From Claveliimonas monacensis (GTDB lineage: Bacteria > Bacillota > Clostridia > Lachnospirales > Lachnospiraceae): 64,000 nt of DNA. The notes under the pieces were generated by a model. The model had not been told where the DNA came from. It was given only the letters and a program-made list of their open reading frames with translations, and made no database searches. The position numbers and the translations under genes were made by a program. Of the stretch, positions 33,859 through 42,373 are shown piece after piece. The first letter of the stretch is position 1. Each line of letters begins with the position of its first letter. The stretch spans positions 421,253-485,252 of the forward strand of contig NZ_JADCKL010000002.1 in assembly GCF_014982975.1 (NCBI RefSeq), in the 5' to 3' direction.

Positions 33859-34560
33859 ATGACCACAATGACAACAGACGAATTAAAGGAAAAATTAGAA
33901 AAAAGAAAAGAGGGCGAGCTTCTGGATCTCCGGGAGATCGAGATGTGGGACGCGGACCTGTCCGGATGGGATCTGTCCCGGACGGATTTCTCCCTGTCCA
34001 GTTTTCACCACGTCTCCTTCGACGGGGCAGATATGCAGGGCTGCGCCGTGGAAAATGCCCTCTTCGACGACTGCAGTTTTCGGGGGACCTGTTTCCGCCA
34101 TGCCAATCTGAAGGGGGCTGCCATGCGGTACGATGATCTGTCCGGAGCTGACATTTCCGGGGCCAACCTGTTCAGCGCAGTCCTGGAACACGCCAACTTA
34201 TCCGGCATCATTTCTGACGAAGACACAAAATTTTTCCGCCTCTACTGTCCGGAAAAAGGCGCTTTCCTTGGATATAAAAAATGTTTCAACAACCGTCTTG
34301 TGCAGCTCCTCATCCCGGCGGATGCCAAGCGCACCTCCGCCACACTGAATTCCTGCCGCTGCAGCAAGGCCAAAGTCCTCACCATCAAGAGCTTTGATTA
34401 CACGGAGGAATACGATGAGGCCTGGTCTCTGGTGGACGAAAATTTCGTCTACCGCAAAGGCCAGTGGGTGGAGGTGCCGGACTTCAACGAGGACCGGTGG
34501 ATGGACTCCACCACAGGGATCCATTTCTGGCTCACAAGAGAAGAAGCGAAGGCATACTGA
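33859..34560 (+). CDS. Pentapeptide-repeat protein with C-terminal DUF5758-like domain
   Basis: A 233-aa protein. Residues 28-115 form a right-handed pentapeptide helix (repeats such as ADLSG, WDLSR, TDFSL, ANLKG, ADISG, ANLFS, ANLSG). The second half (YCPEKGAFLGYKKC, LIPADAKRTSATLNSCRCSKAKVL, GIHFWLTREEAKAY) is the domain often found after such repeats in Firmicutes; role unknown. ATG 33859 follows GGAGGAGG. Monocistronic. Confidence 0.88.
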   Translation: MTTMTTDELKEKLEKRKEGELLDLREIEMWDADLSGWDLSRTDFSLSSFHHVSFDGADMQGCAVENALFDDCSFRGTCFRHANLKGAAMRYDDLSGADISGANLFSAVLEHANLSGIISDEDTKFFRLYCPEKGAFLGYKKCFNNRLVQLLIPADAKRTSATLNSCRCSKAKVLTIKSFDYTEEYDEAWSLVDENFVYRKGQWVEVPDFNEDRWMDSTTGIHFWLTREEAKAY

Positions 34561-34580
34561 TGTGCCTTCGCTTCTTTCTT
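34543..34580. terminator. Bidirectional terminator
   Basis: GAAGCGAAGGCA (34543-34554) and TGCCTTCGCTTC (34563-34574), loop of eight, then TTTCTT. It overlaps the stop codon of the pentapeptide gene and ends directly before the convergent res gene. Confidence 0.85.
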
Positions 34581-36881
34581 CTAATGTGTAAATAAGTCTT
34601 CCATCCGCTTCCACATCTGGGGTTCCTCATCAAATCCTTTGTACTGGGGCTGCATATAGTACCAGAACTGTCCGCTCTGGTCTCTGACCACAATGCCTCC
34701 CACAAGATCCTTCCCCTCATATCTGCCCTCTGCGATATATTTGTAGAGAGCATCGGATTTCTGCACATGATCCTCCTTGTTGTGGCTCACATCTTTTGTG
34801 TCAAAGATACCGGTCCGCCCGTCCCGGAACCGGACGATGAAATCCGGCTGGAAAGTGCGGCCGTCCTCTCTGCGGATGCCAAAATTGCTCTCCATATGTT
34901 CATCCCCGTTTTTCCAGAACCAGAGGGCACTCTCCTTCTTTGTCTCCAGATAGCGGATAAAATCCATCTCCAGCATATCCGGCTCTTTTTTCCCATTCAA
35001 GGGCAGATACAGCGGCTGCATGACAGACAGAGACGCCGGGATCTCCCTCACCATCTCCGGATTATAATTTCTGGATAGGGGGATCTGCCACTCTTCATTC
35101 CACCTGCCTTCTGTCTTTCTCTTGATCTCCTCTTCTTTGAACCGCCTGAACTCCAGCACCGCATCGCTGATGATCCTGGAAAAGACAGCCTGGTTGGCCA
35201 CCACGATCCTCTGCATCATCTCAATGCCTCCGCCTGCCGGGCTGATGCCCAGGTAGAGGCGAAAAGTCTTGATGACCGCCTGCTTCACATTTCCCATGGA
35301 CCGCTTCGGGGCAAATCCGTGGAAATTCCTGGCCAGCACCGCCTCATAGGCCTGCTGGAGATCGCTGTCCGAATAGGTAATATGCAGCGTGTCCGCCATG
35401 TCGATCCTCTGCCCTCTGTCAATATCCTGAGCATGGATGGTGAGATCGTGGATGATGCTGTCCAGCCGTTTGGTGTCAAACTCAATACCTTTTGCGGCCA
35501 TTTTTTCCCTACACGCTTCACAGTCCGGCATTTTCCCCGCAGCCCTGTCCGCCTGCTCTATGTCAAAGAAAAGGCAGAAAGCCTTCTCATAAAACAGCCC
35601 GAAATGGCCTGTAATATCCCCAAAATCCACTCTGTTCCTGTAGTAGGAAGGCAGAGTGATATCCTGGTAGCCGCTGATCCGGCGGGAAGTCAGATTTTTC
35701 AGTATGTTGGGCTGGTACTCTTCCTTCTTGATGATAATGGACTGGATGTTGGTGTACACATAGGCTGCATCCAGCAGTTCATTGTCGTAGGATCTTGCCT
35801 CCGGCATCCGCAGGATACGCCCCACGGTCTGTATCTCAAACGTCACGCTGGAGGTCTCCCGGAATTTCACCAGCACATGGGCTCTGGGGCAGTCCCATCC
35901 CGTGTCAATGGCCTGTTTAAAAAGGAGGAAATCCACGCTGCTCTTATTTTTGTTCAGCAGCTCCTCCTCACTGTTGATCTTCTCCTCGCTGAGCCAGATG
36001 GCGATCCGGTCATCCGGCACTCCTTTCTCCCGCAGGAAGCGAAGAACACTCTCTTTTTTCTCCTCCCCCGCATCTGCGTTGGGGAGCTGGATCAGCATCA
36101 GGGGATTGACCCTGGCATGGATCCGCTCAAATTCCTGCCGGATCTCTTCCCTTTTCCGGTAGGCGCTCTCCAGCACCAGCCGCTCCGAGTGGATCTCATC
36201 ATCTATGATCTGTTCCAGGTCTTTGTTGATGATCACTTCCTTCTTGATCATACCCGCATCGATCACTTTCTGGGGCGGCACCTGGATGGTCACACCGGCC
36301 CCCTCTTTAAGGAAGCCCGGAGTTGCGCTCATCTCAATGGTCAGGAAGGGGCGTATGATCTCGTCCCGCAGCTCCAGCGCCCTGGGAGTCCCCGCACTCC
36401 TGTGGCACTCGTCGATGATCAGGATGATCCGGATCCCCTTTGTCCGGGTATTTTCCAGGACTTCCGGGAAATTGTATTCATCCTTCTCCTTCATCAGCAC
36501 ATTGGTGAATTTTCCATCCCGCTTGTTGCGGATCTTCTCCCAGTTGAGAAAGACCAGCTCCTTTTCCCTGATCGAGTCCCTGGAGCCGAAAAACTCGTCT
36601 TCCAGAAGACTGCACTGGACTGCCGGGTTGATCTCCTTTTTCACGCTCCGGAAGCTGTGCTCATAGAGATTGCCCGCGCCGATGGACACCCACAGAAAGC
36701 AGACCGGCTTCTCCGTCTCCCTGGCCAGCGCCCCGATAAACCTGGTCATCATGTAGGTCTTGCCGCTTCCGGTGGGGGACTGAAAGACAATGGTGTTCTG
36801 CCGGTCCCGGTCCAGGCAGCCTCTGGCCTGATACAGAAGATCATCTATGGCTTCTTCCTGGTATGGTTTTTCCTGTTTCAT
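34581..36881 (-). CDS. res: Type III restriction enzyme, Res subunit
   Basis: A 766-aa helicase-nuclease. SF2 motifs: Q-like EKPYQEEAIDDLLY, Walker A SPTGSGKTYMMTRF (about residue 35), DEAD-box variant LIIDECHRSAGTPRA, motif III MSATPGFL, and TGWDCPRAHVLVKFRE with TVGRILRMPEAR (motifs V-VI). The C-terminus carries the nuclease PD-x-ExK type motif, QPDFIVRFRDGRTGIFDTKDVS. Together with Mod it cuts DNA between two head-to-head unmethylated sites. It starts seven bases after mod ends. All motifs are intact; res is slightly shorter than typical (about 900 aa). Confidence 0.93.
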   Translation of the reverse strand: MKQEKPYQEEAIDDLLYQARGCLDRDRQNTIVFQSPTGSGKTYMMTRFIGALARETEKPVCFLWVSIGAGNLYEHSFRSVKKEINPAVQCSLLEDEFFGSRDSIREKELVFLNWEKIRNKRDGKFTNVLMKEKDEYNFPEVLENTRTKGIRIILIIDECHRSAGTPRALELRDEIIRPFLTIEMSATPGFLKEGAGVTIQVPPQKVIDAGMIKKEVIINKDLEQIIDDEIHSERLVLESAYRKREEIRQEFERIHARVNPLMLIQLPNADAGEEKKESVLRFLREKGVPDDRIAIWLSEEKINSEEELLNKNKSSVDFLLFKQAIDTGWDCPRAHVLVKFRETSSVTFEIQTVGRILRMPEARSYDNELLDAAYVYTNIQSIIIKKEEYQPNILKNLTSRRISGYQDITLPSYYRNRVDFGDITGHFGLFYEKAFCLFFDIEQADRAAGKMPDCEACREKMAAKGIEFDTKRLDSIIHDLTIHAQDIDRGQRIDMADTLHITYSDSDLQQAYEAVLARNFHGFAPKRSMGNVKQAVIKTFRLYLGISPAGGGIEMMQRIVVANQAVFSRIISDAVLEFRRFKEEEIKRKTEGRWNEEWQIPLSRNYNPEMVREIPASLSVMQPLYLPLNGKKEPDMLEMDFIRYLETKKESALWFWKNGDEHMESNFGIRREDGRTFQPDFIVRFRDGRTGIFDTKDVSHNKEDHVQKSDALYKYIAEGRYEGKDLVGGIVVRDQSGQFWYYMQPQYKGFDEEPQMWKRMEDLFTH

Positions 36882-36888
36882 GTATCGT

Positions 36889-38754
36889 TTACTCCTTGCT
36901 CAATCTTACCACTTTTTTGTAAAGTTCCAGTATCCTGTAGGGGATGGGCTCTATCCGGTAATCTTCCACATCCATCAGCTCCCGCTCATCTACCTGGTCT
37001 CCCAGGGCAAAGATATAGAGGGCCTTCGGTCCCTGCAGCTGCTCCAGCCGCTCCACAAACAGATCATAGTCCATGCCGAACACATCAAAGTATACACAGG
37101 TATACCCCTTTTCTTCTCCGTCTGTGTAGATCCGGAATTCCTCCGTCGCCTCCTTCAGCACGTGGGTCCCCTCCTTTACACAGAGCATGGGGATACACTT
37201 CTCCGTCAGGTCATAGTAAAGCTGGTCCCTGGATCCGGACAGTCCCACAAAGTTCGTTCTATAATAAAGAAGATTTCCCTCCAGCGGCTCATACCCGTCA
37301 TAACCTTGCAGGACATTCTGCATCCTGGGCCAGGTGACCGAGCTGCATATGCCGTTTTCCTCCGCATAGTCCAGCCACGCAGGATCTTTCTTCTCTTTCA
37401 TCCCGTCAAACTGCTTTTTGGACAGGCTCTTCTCCTTACGGAAATTTTTCTCCGTCTGCTTGCTGATCTCGTTGTTGGTGCAGAGAATGAACTTTCTGTT
37501 TCCGCCATGCTCTCTGTTAAATTCAAGCAGCGCCTGGCCTGTGCTCCCTGATCCCGCGAAGAAATCCAGCACAACCGCCTCCGTCTTGTCCTCCAGTCCG
37601 CCCATGGTAAAGAGGAACTTTAAAAATTCCACCGGTTTCTTCCCGTTCCGGAACTCTACGCCGCCCTCCCGGGCCACGTTGTTGAAGTCCACCTCAAAAT
37701 CCAGGAAATTGGGATAGGGGAATTCCTTGACCGCGCTTCTGTTCACCGGCAGCCCCTGATAGTAGTCGCCGTTCTTCCGGTTCTTCCCCTGCTCCGGGAT
37801 GGTAAAATACCGGTATCCCAGACCGTCCGCCCCCATGTCCATGACCTTGTAGAGGAAGCCTGCCTCCGACTCAAACCGCTCGTTCAGATAGGCCATAAAA
37901 AATCTTCCAGAGGAATTTCCCTCTTTCAGCGATCCCCGGATATTGGTCACCGAGAGCGCATCTGCGGAGGGCTTTCCCTTGATGATCTTGTACTGGTCCG
38001 GGCGGAATTTGTACACCGTCTTACTTCCCATCCGCTCTTCCTCCGGCGCATCTGTCAGCTCCTGCACACGGTACACATATTTTTCAATGGAAGAGTTGTC
38101 CTCCCTCCTTTTGCTCACCCGGAATTTGTCGGATTTCCTGTAAAAGAGCAGGAATTCTGTCACCTCATGGAAATCCTTGTCCCCCTTCAGGATCCGGTCC
38201 TCATGGCGCACCTTCACGCTGAAGGTGGTGAGGTAATTTTTCTCCTTAAAAATCCGGTCGCACAAAAGTTTGAGCACGAACAGCTCATTTTCATTGATGG
38301 AGATCAGGATACACCCGTCCTCCTTCAGCAGATCCCTTGCAAGCCGCAGCCTCTTCTCCATAAAGTTCAGCCACTTGCTGTGCCGGAACCCGTCGTCCGC
38401 ATCCACAAAATGATCGTTGTAGACAAAGTTGTCATTCCCCGTATTGTAGGGAGGATCTATGTAGATCAGATCGATCTTCTCACTGTGGGTGTAGGTCAGA
38501 ACACTGAGGCTGTGAAAATTGTCCCCCTGGATCAGCAGATCGTTCTGGAAGGCCGGATCCCGGACAATGTCTCTCTCCGGCACCTCCTCAAGGACCGGTA
38601 CCATTTCGCCGCACTGTTCCACGATCTTCTCAGGCTCCCGCTCTCTGTCCCAGGACAGCCCCAGCTTTCCGCTCTCACTCTCGTTCAGTTCATATATATA
38701 TTCCCGCAGCTCCTCTGCGTCCATATTTTCCAGATTTTCTTGTCTTTTATCCAT
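36889..38754 (-). CDS. mod: Type III DNA methyltransferase, Mod subunit
   Basis: A 621-aa beta-class adenine methyltransferase. Catalytic motif IV IYIDPPYNTGNDNFVYND (about residue 97) precedes the SAM-binding motif I VLDFFAGSGSTGQALLEFN (about 400), the order of the beta class. The variable middle (about 180-330) would recognise the target. It modifies one strand and guides Res. ATG 38754 is preceded by AGGAG and by a 14-bp tandem repeat. The order small protein, mod, res suggests one operon. Confidence 0.94.
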   Translation of the reverse strand: MDKRQENLENMDAEELREYIYELNESESGKLGLSWDREREPEKIVEQCGEMVPVLEEVPERDIVRDPAFQNDLLIQGDNFHSLSVLTYTHSEKIDLIYIDPPYNTGNDNFVYNDHFVDADDGFRHSKWLNFMEKRLRLARDLLKEDGCILISINENELFVLKLLCDRIFKEKNYLTTFSVKVRHEDRILKGDKDFHEVTEFLLFYRKSDKFRVSKRREDNSSIEKYVYRVQELTDAPEEERMGSKTVYKFRPDQYKIIKGKPSADALSVTNIRGSLKEGNSSGRFFMAYLNERFESEAGFLYKVMDMGADGLGYRYFTIPEQGKNRKNGDYYQGLPVNRSAVKEFPYPNFLDFEVDFNNVAREGGVEFRNGKKPVEFLKFLFTMGGLEDKTEAVVLDFFAGSGSTGQALLEFNREHGGNRKFILCTNNEISKQTEKNFRKEKSLSKKQFDGMKEKKDPAWLDYAEENGICSSVTWPRMQNVLQGYDGYEPLEGNLLYYRTNFVGLSGSRDQLYYDLTEKCIPMLCVKEGTHVLKEATEEFRIYTDGEEKGYTCVYFDVFGMDYDLFVERLEQLQGPKALYIFALGDQVDERELMDVEDYRIEPIPYRILELYKKVVRLSKE

Positions 38755-38766
38755 GTCTTCTCCTGT

Positions 38767-38815
38767 CTGCGCTGTTTTGTCTGCACTGTTTTGCCTGTGC
38801 TATTTTGTCTGTACC
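38767..38815. repeat. 14-bp tandem repeat (3.5 imperfect copies) before mod
   Basis: CTGCGCTGTTTTGT, CTGCACTGTTTTGC, CTGTGCTATTTTGT and a partial CTGTACC follow one another at 38767-38815. They fill the 66-base spacer between the winged-helix gene and mod, just upstream of the mod ribosome site. Confidence 0.8.
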
Positions 38816-38820
38816 GGCAT

Positions 38821-39240
38821 TCAGATGCAGCACTGTTCGATCTTTCCGATCAGGCTTTTCGTCTCCCGGATCACATCCCGCATGGTCATGATCTGCTGCA
38901 TCTCCTCCTCCGAGATATCAATGATATCCACTTGATTCAACAAATCTGATGATTCCTGCACAACCCGCTCGTACATCTGCCTCATACGCCCGGACACTGT
39001 TCCGCCGTCCCGGTCTTCCTCCGGCGCACCTGTATACTGATAGTGTCCTCTCTCCGGAGATATGTATCCCGGCATGTCCAGGAGCTGTTTCAATCCTCCG
39101 GCCAGGTGTCCCGAGCGATAGTCTGTGATCCCTCGGCCTGCCAGGCGCTCCTTGATCTCCCGGATCGCCAGGGGCCGGCCTTCCTGCTTCAGGATATCAG
39201 CCGTGTTTTCCCGAATTTTCGCTGTGATAGACTGGCTCAT
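38821..39240 (-). CDS. Small winged-helix-like protein leading the type III RM operon
   Basis: A 139-aa protein. Residues 5-65 look like a winged helix (ITAKIRENTADILKQEGRPLAIREIKERLAGRGI, then LLDMPGYISPERGHYQYTG, as in HTH domains that sense or bind nucleic acid). Residues 80-139 are a charged helical tail. GGAGG six bases before ATG. Its place directly before mod and res, in the same direction, suggests a controller or accessory protein of the RM system. I know no named family for it. Confidence 0.65.
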   Translation of the reverse strand: MSQSITAKIRENTADILKQEGRPLAIREIKERLAGRGITDYRSGHLAGGLKQLLDMPGYISPERGHYQYTGAPEEDRDGGTVSGRMRQMYERVVQESSDLLNQVDIIDISEEEMQQIMTMRDVIRETKSLIGKIEQCCI

Positions 39241-39415
39241 ACTTCTTCCTCCTTCTTGTCCGCTTTCCGTCTGTTCTTGTCTTTTGATTCATTTTATCAT
39301 ATTTCATTATTTTTTCAAGTAGTTTACTGATGTTTTTTGTTTTTGATGGAATGGATTCAATTTTGACAAAAGCTACTTTGATGCCAAAGGGGTTCCAGAA
39401 GATACAGCACCTGAA

Positions 39416-39913
39416 CTATTTGTTAGAGATACTCCCACAACTCTCCCGCATCCGGCGAAGCGCCGACATGAGCGTCTGGGAAACTGTGGGCTGTGCAATA
39501 CCAAGTTCCTTTGCAATCTCCCACTGTGTTTTCCCATAATAAAAATACGTGATCACAATATCTTTTTGCCGCTCTGTCAACATTCCCATCAACTCCAGGA
39601 TCTTTTCTTTTTCTATCAACTGCTCCAATGGCGGCAGTGCCGGAGAAGCCAGTAAAAACCATTCCTCCGAGACAACATGGTAAGAAACCACCCTTCCCTT
39701 GCAATATGAATCCCTGTTCTTTGCCAGACGATCTTCCCCCTCCAACAACAGGCGCACATACCACTCCTGTCCCTCAAAGAAATCGGCATCTACACAGATT
39801 TTCTGTCCTTCATTCTCATAGTAGTAATCCCCACAGCTATATACTGGAAAAACAGTGGTATATTTTCCCACCCGGTAAAGTGCATATCCTTCACGGAACA
39901 CCGAAAGTTGCAC
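39416..39913 (-). CDS. Sigma-70-like protein of mobile-element type, N-terminus uncertain
   Basis: A protein of up to 165 aa. The N-terminal half (YTTVFPVYSCGDYYYENEGQ) and middle match small proteins carried by conjugative elements, and the C-terminus is a sigma region-4-like HTH (MLTERQKDIVITYFYYGKTQWEIAKELGIAQPTVSQTLMSALRRM). The only upstream start is a GTG at 39913 without a ribosome site, at the exact point where the opposite-strand fic fragment begins, so the original N-terminus was probably lost in a deletion. Likely inactive or altered regulator of a lost element. Confidence 0.6.
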   Translation of the reverse strand: MQLSVFREGYALYRVGKYTTVFPVYSCGDYYYENEGQKICVDADFFEGQEWYVRLLLEGEDRLAKNRDSYCKGRVVSYHVVSEEWFLLASPALPPLEQLIEKEKILELMGMLTERQKDIVITYFYYGKTQWEIAKELGIAQPTVSQTLMSALRRMRESCGSISNK

Positions 39914-40194
39914 TCCCTCGCCATTTTATCAAATATCTGCTGGGCACTATCCTTGCTGCATACCATGACTTCGAAGACCGCTTTGCTCTGGTAGAAACAA
40001 AACTGTCGGCACTGGAAACGGTACGCCGAGCCACAATGAATAAAATCGGACGTTTTACGAAGCAGGATATCCGGGAACTTTGTCCTTCTCTGAGCGTCAG
40101 TTCCGTAGAGGGGGCGCTACGCAAACTGGTAGCATCCGGTGAACTGAAACGAGAAGGCAAGGGAAAGAATATCTGCTATTACAGGTTGAAATGA
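39913..40194 (+). pseudogene. 3' fragment of a Fic-family gene
   Basis: The frame reads LPRHFIKYLLGTILAAYHDF, then ETVRRATMNKIGRFTKQDI, RELCPSLSVSSVEGALRKL and GELKREGKGKNICYYRLK. This is the C-terminal winged helix of Fic proteins that end in KNxxYYR. The catalytic HxFx(D/E)GNGR motif and everything before it is absent and there is no start codon. A clear deletion remnant. Confidence 0.75.
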
Positions 40195-40214
40195 TTCCCT
40201 CAACAAAACCTATG

Positions 40215-40245
40215 TTCCCTTAAATATAGAGAGTATTTAAGGGAA
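40215..40245. repeat. Perfect 12-bp inverted repeat
   Basis: TTCCCTTAAATA (40215-40226) and TATTTAAGGGAA (40234-40245) with a 7-base spacer lie in the gap between the fic and portal fragments. It may be an operator or attachment-core relic. Confidence 0.6.
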
Positions 40246-40264
40246 TTGGTGTGATAATAAGGTT

Positions 40265-40294
40265 AAGCACCTATCCAAAGTAGGTGCTTTTCTT
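40265..40294 (+). terminator. Hairpin terminator of phage type
   Basis: AAGCACCTA (40265-40273) and TAGGTGCTT (40281-40289) followed by TTCTT. It stands just before the strong GGAGGGTGA ribosome site of the portal fragment. Confidence 0.65.
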
Positions 40295-40326
40295 ATGCCC
40301 ATTTTTAGAAAGGAGGGTGATTTGAT

Positions 40327-40437
40327 ATGAGTATATTTTCAGGACTTTTTCGCTCCAGAGATAAGCCCCAGAATCGGACATCCGGCAGTGCCTACAGCTT
40401 TTTCTTTGGCGGAAACACTGCAGGTAGACGAGTGAAT
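40327..40437 (+). pseudogene. 5' fragment of a phage portal protein gene
   Basis: After AAAGGAGGGTGA the frame begins MSIFSGLFRSRDKP and continues SGSAYSFFFGG, TAGRRVNE, the conserved opening of HK97-type portal proteins of Lachnospiraceae prophages. At about 40437 it switches in frame to DNA polymerase sequence. The rest of the portal gene is gone, so this is the left scar of a large prophage deletion. Confidence 0.65.
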
Positions 40438-40925
40438 GAAGCAGACGCCCTTGACAAAAAGGCCGTCAAAGAATTGATTCGTAATTCGGATAACCAGACA
40501 GTACAGACCGCTCTCATACTCCGACAACAGCTTGCAAAATCCCCCGTAAAAAAATACCAGGCAATACAGAACGCAGTCTGCAGGGGCGGCAATATGTCAT
40601 GGACGGAGATTATGAAATGCTGGAGCTTCTCTACGACTCCGTACCGGCAGTTCTGTCCGAACTGATCTGCACCGCCTTTATTCCGCGCCCTGGATACAAG
40701 TTCATCGTCAGCGACTTCTCCGCCATTGAAGCCAGATTCCTCGCCTTCCTTGCCGGCAAAACATGGAGACCAAAAGTATTCGCAGAGGGGAAAGACATCT
40801 ACTGCGCATCTGCTTCACAGATGTTCTGCGTACCCGTAGAAAAGCACGGCATCGACAGCCACTTCCGCCAAAAAGAAAAAATTGCGGAACTGGCCCTTGG
40901 ATATGGCGGATCCATGGGAGCTCTT
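40438..40925 (+). pseudogene. Fragments of a phage-type DNA polymerase I gene
   Basis: Piece one (40438-40580) reads ALDKKAVKELI, LILRQQLAKSPVKKYQAI, QNAVC; piece two, in another frame from about 40580, reads RQYVMDGDYEMLELLYDSVP, LICTAFIPRPGYKFIVSDFS (containing the catalytic polymerase motif A aspartate), AIEARFLAFLAG, EGKDIYCASASQMF and KIAELALGYGGSMGAL. Some 45 residues between them are missing. The sequence then ends at about 40925, before motif C. A polymerase A family gene with at least two internal deletions. Confidence 0.7.
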
Positions 40926-40928
40926 AAT

Positions 40929-41102
40929 TCAACGGGAGTTTTTAATGTATTCCCATTGGCTCAATGAACTTGCCGGAAATTGTTCCATTCCTACTGGAAT
41001 ACAATTCAAATCAAGTAAACAACTTATTGCTGCTTGTCTCTCCGTTTTCAAATCTTCATATGTAGAACTTATGAATACTTGATATTTTCTTTCCATGTAC
41101 AT
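40929..41102 (-). pseudogene. 5' fragment of a DUF4062 gene
   Basis: On the minus strand GGTGG then ATG opens a frame MERKYQVFISSTYEDLKTER, QAAISCLLDLNCIPVGMEQF, PASSLSQWEYIKNSR, stop. This is the N-terminus of DUF4062 proteins (a TIR-like or nucleotide-binding domain seen in defence and signalling proteins), cut after 57 codons at the junction with the polymerase fragment. The promoter end is retained but no functional domain is complete. Confidence 0.7.
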
Positions 41103-41123
41103 CTCTCTTTTCCACCTGTATTA

Positions 41124-41978
41124 TTAGTCTATTGTTTCATTTTCCAATTTAGGCAAATTATTTAAACTCACATTTTCCAGCGTATGTATCTGTTGTACCG
41201 CTAACTTTCGAAGCAATTCCATCCGCTCTTTTTGATTCTTTCCTTGACTAATCAATACAGCATTATAACTTTCCAGATTTGCAAGTACCAGTAACTGATT
41301 CAATGTTGCTACATCCCGCATATTCCCTTTAACAGTCGGATTTTCATCTTTCCATTGTTTAGCCGTCTTTCCAAACAAAACAACATTCAGCATATCTGCT
41401 TCATTTGCATAGGTATACGCTACCTGTGCGGGTGTTAATTCTGGCGGTATCAAATTATCCTTAATCGCGTCAGTATGTATCCTGTAATTCAACTTAGAAA
41501 TCTCTCTGTTCAAATTCCAATTCAGAGATAGCCGACTATTCTCGTCAGTCTTTAATCTCCTGTAATCTTTCATGATATATAACTGGAATTCAGGAGAAAT
41601 CCATGTTGCGAAAGACATAGCAATATCGCTATGGGCATATGTTCCGCCATAACGTCCTGCTTTTGAGACAATACCGATAGCTTTCATCTGCGTAATCCAC
41701 TTTGTCGGTGTCATAACAAAACGATTTAATCCAGCCTCTTTTTTAACCGCCTCGAATTGCACACGGTTAAAATCTGGATTATGCAATTCTTCCCAAACGC
41801 CTAAAAACTCAATCGTATTTCTATTTCGCATCCAGTTTTGAATCACAAATCGAGGGTCGTCCTCATTTCGATATTTTGCAATATCCGTTAATGAAATAAA
41901 CTCATTTTCAAAATTTGTAGTATAGATTCCTATGTCAATACCTTTTGCATGGATAGTCTCCTTAACAATTTTCGCCAT
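41124..41978 (-). CDS. KilA-N domain protein
   Basis: A 284-aa protein. The N-terminal KilA-N domain is complete (YTTNFENEFISLTDIAKYRN, VIQNWMRNRNTIEFLGVWEELHN, then AGRYGGTYAHSDIAMSFATWISPEFQLYIMKDYRRL), a DNA-binding fold of phages and large viruses. The C-terminal half (LIPPELTPAQVAYTYANEADMLNVVLFGKTAKQWK) is common in Firmicute KilA-N genes. ATG 41978 follows AGAGGAGG. The start overlaps a small upstream gene. It is probably a phage or element gene that remains intact; role unknown. Confidence 0.85.
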   Translation of the reverse strand: MAKIVKETIHAKGIDIGIYTTNFENEFISLTDIAKYRNEDDPRFVIQNWMRNRNTIEFLGVWEELHNPDFNRVQFEAVKKEAGLNRFVMTPTKWITQMKAIGIVSKAGRYGGTYAHSDIAMSFATWISPEFQLYIMKDYRRLKTDENSRLSLNWNLNREISKLNYRIHTDAIKDNLIPPELTPAQVAYTYANEADMLNVVLFGKTAKQWKDENPTVKGNMRDVATLNQLLVLANLESYNAVLISQGKNQKERMELLRKLAVQQIHTLENVSLNNLPKLENETID

Positions 41979-42150
41979 AAGTATCCTCCTCTTCCCACAT
42001 TTCCCGATATGCTTCAATATAATCCCTAATACAACCGGGATATATATCCAAATACTTTCTACATACCCTTTTGTACAATCCCAGGATTTTTTCATCACAC
42101 GCAAAATCCAGTAAATAATCTAACAAATGTGACAATTCATCTTCTGACAC
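41962..42150 (-). CDS. Small conserved-looking protein before KilA-N, possibly truncated
   Basis: A 62-aa frame SEDELSHLLDYLLDFACDEKILGLYKRVCRKYLDIYPGC... ending EEEDTYGENC; it overlaps the KilA-N start by 17 bases. The composition is protein-like and matches small ORFs I recall from Lachnospiraceae mobile elements. The only start is a GTG with no clear ribosome site, and upstream sequence belongs to a RumA-like tail, so a few N-terminal residues may have been lost. Confidence 0.5.
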   Translation of the reverse strand: MSEDELSHLLDYLLDFACDEKILGLYKRVCRKYLDIYPGCIRDYIEAYREMWEEEDTYGENC

Positions 42151-42373
42151 GGTTCTGCCTTTTCTTTCGGCTGCTTCAATTCCTCTGTCGCATTAGGCGC
42201 ATCATATATTGTTAATCCCAATGCCCTTTTCACTTCTGCAATATAAGCGGTATGTACCTTAAATCCATACTTTTTCTCTACATATTCCTGTATCATCTTA
42301 TATGTGATTTTCGGTTTTGGCTGATAACGCTATCTGGTGATTTGTGGGACAAAAGTACAACCGTCTCCACATG
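42150..42373 (-). pseudogene. RumA/RlmCD-type C-terminal tail fragments
   Basis: Two pieces of one tail lie here in different frames: HVETVVLLSHKSPDSVI (42373 downward, fused to the membrane protein frame) and YQPKPKITYKMIQEYVEKKY, GFKVHTAYIAEVKRALGL, YDAPNATEELKQP. I recall this tail from longer RumA-type 23S rRNA methyltransferases in Lachnospiraceae. Roughly 25 residues between the pieces are lost, and the final part after ELKQP is replaced. The intact rlmCD gene at 50.2 kb lacks this extension, so this is from another gene copy, perhaps the integration target of an element. Confidence 0.6.

Noticed and set aside
35319..37337. A 672-codon plus-strand open frame
   Set aside because: Antisense to res and mod; no ribosome site and no domain.
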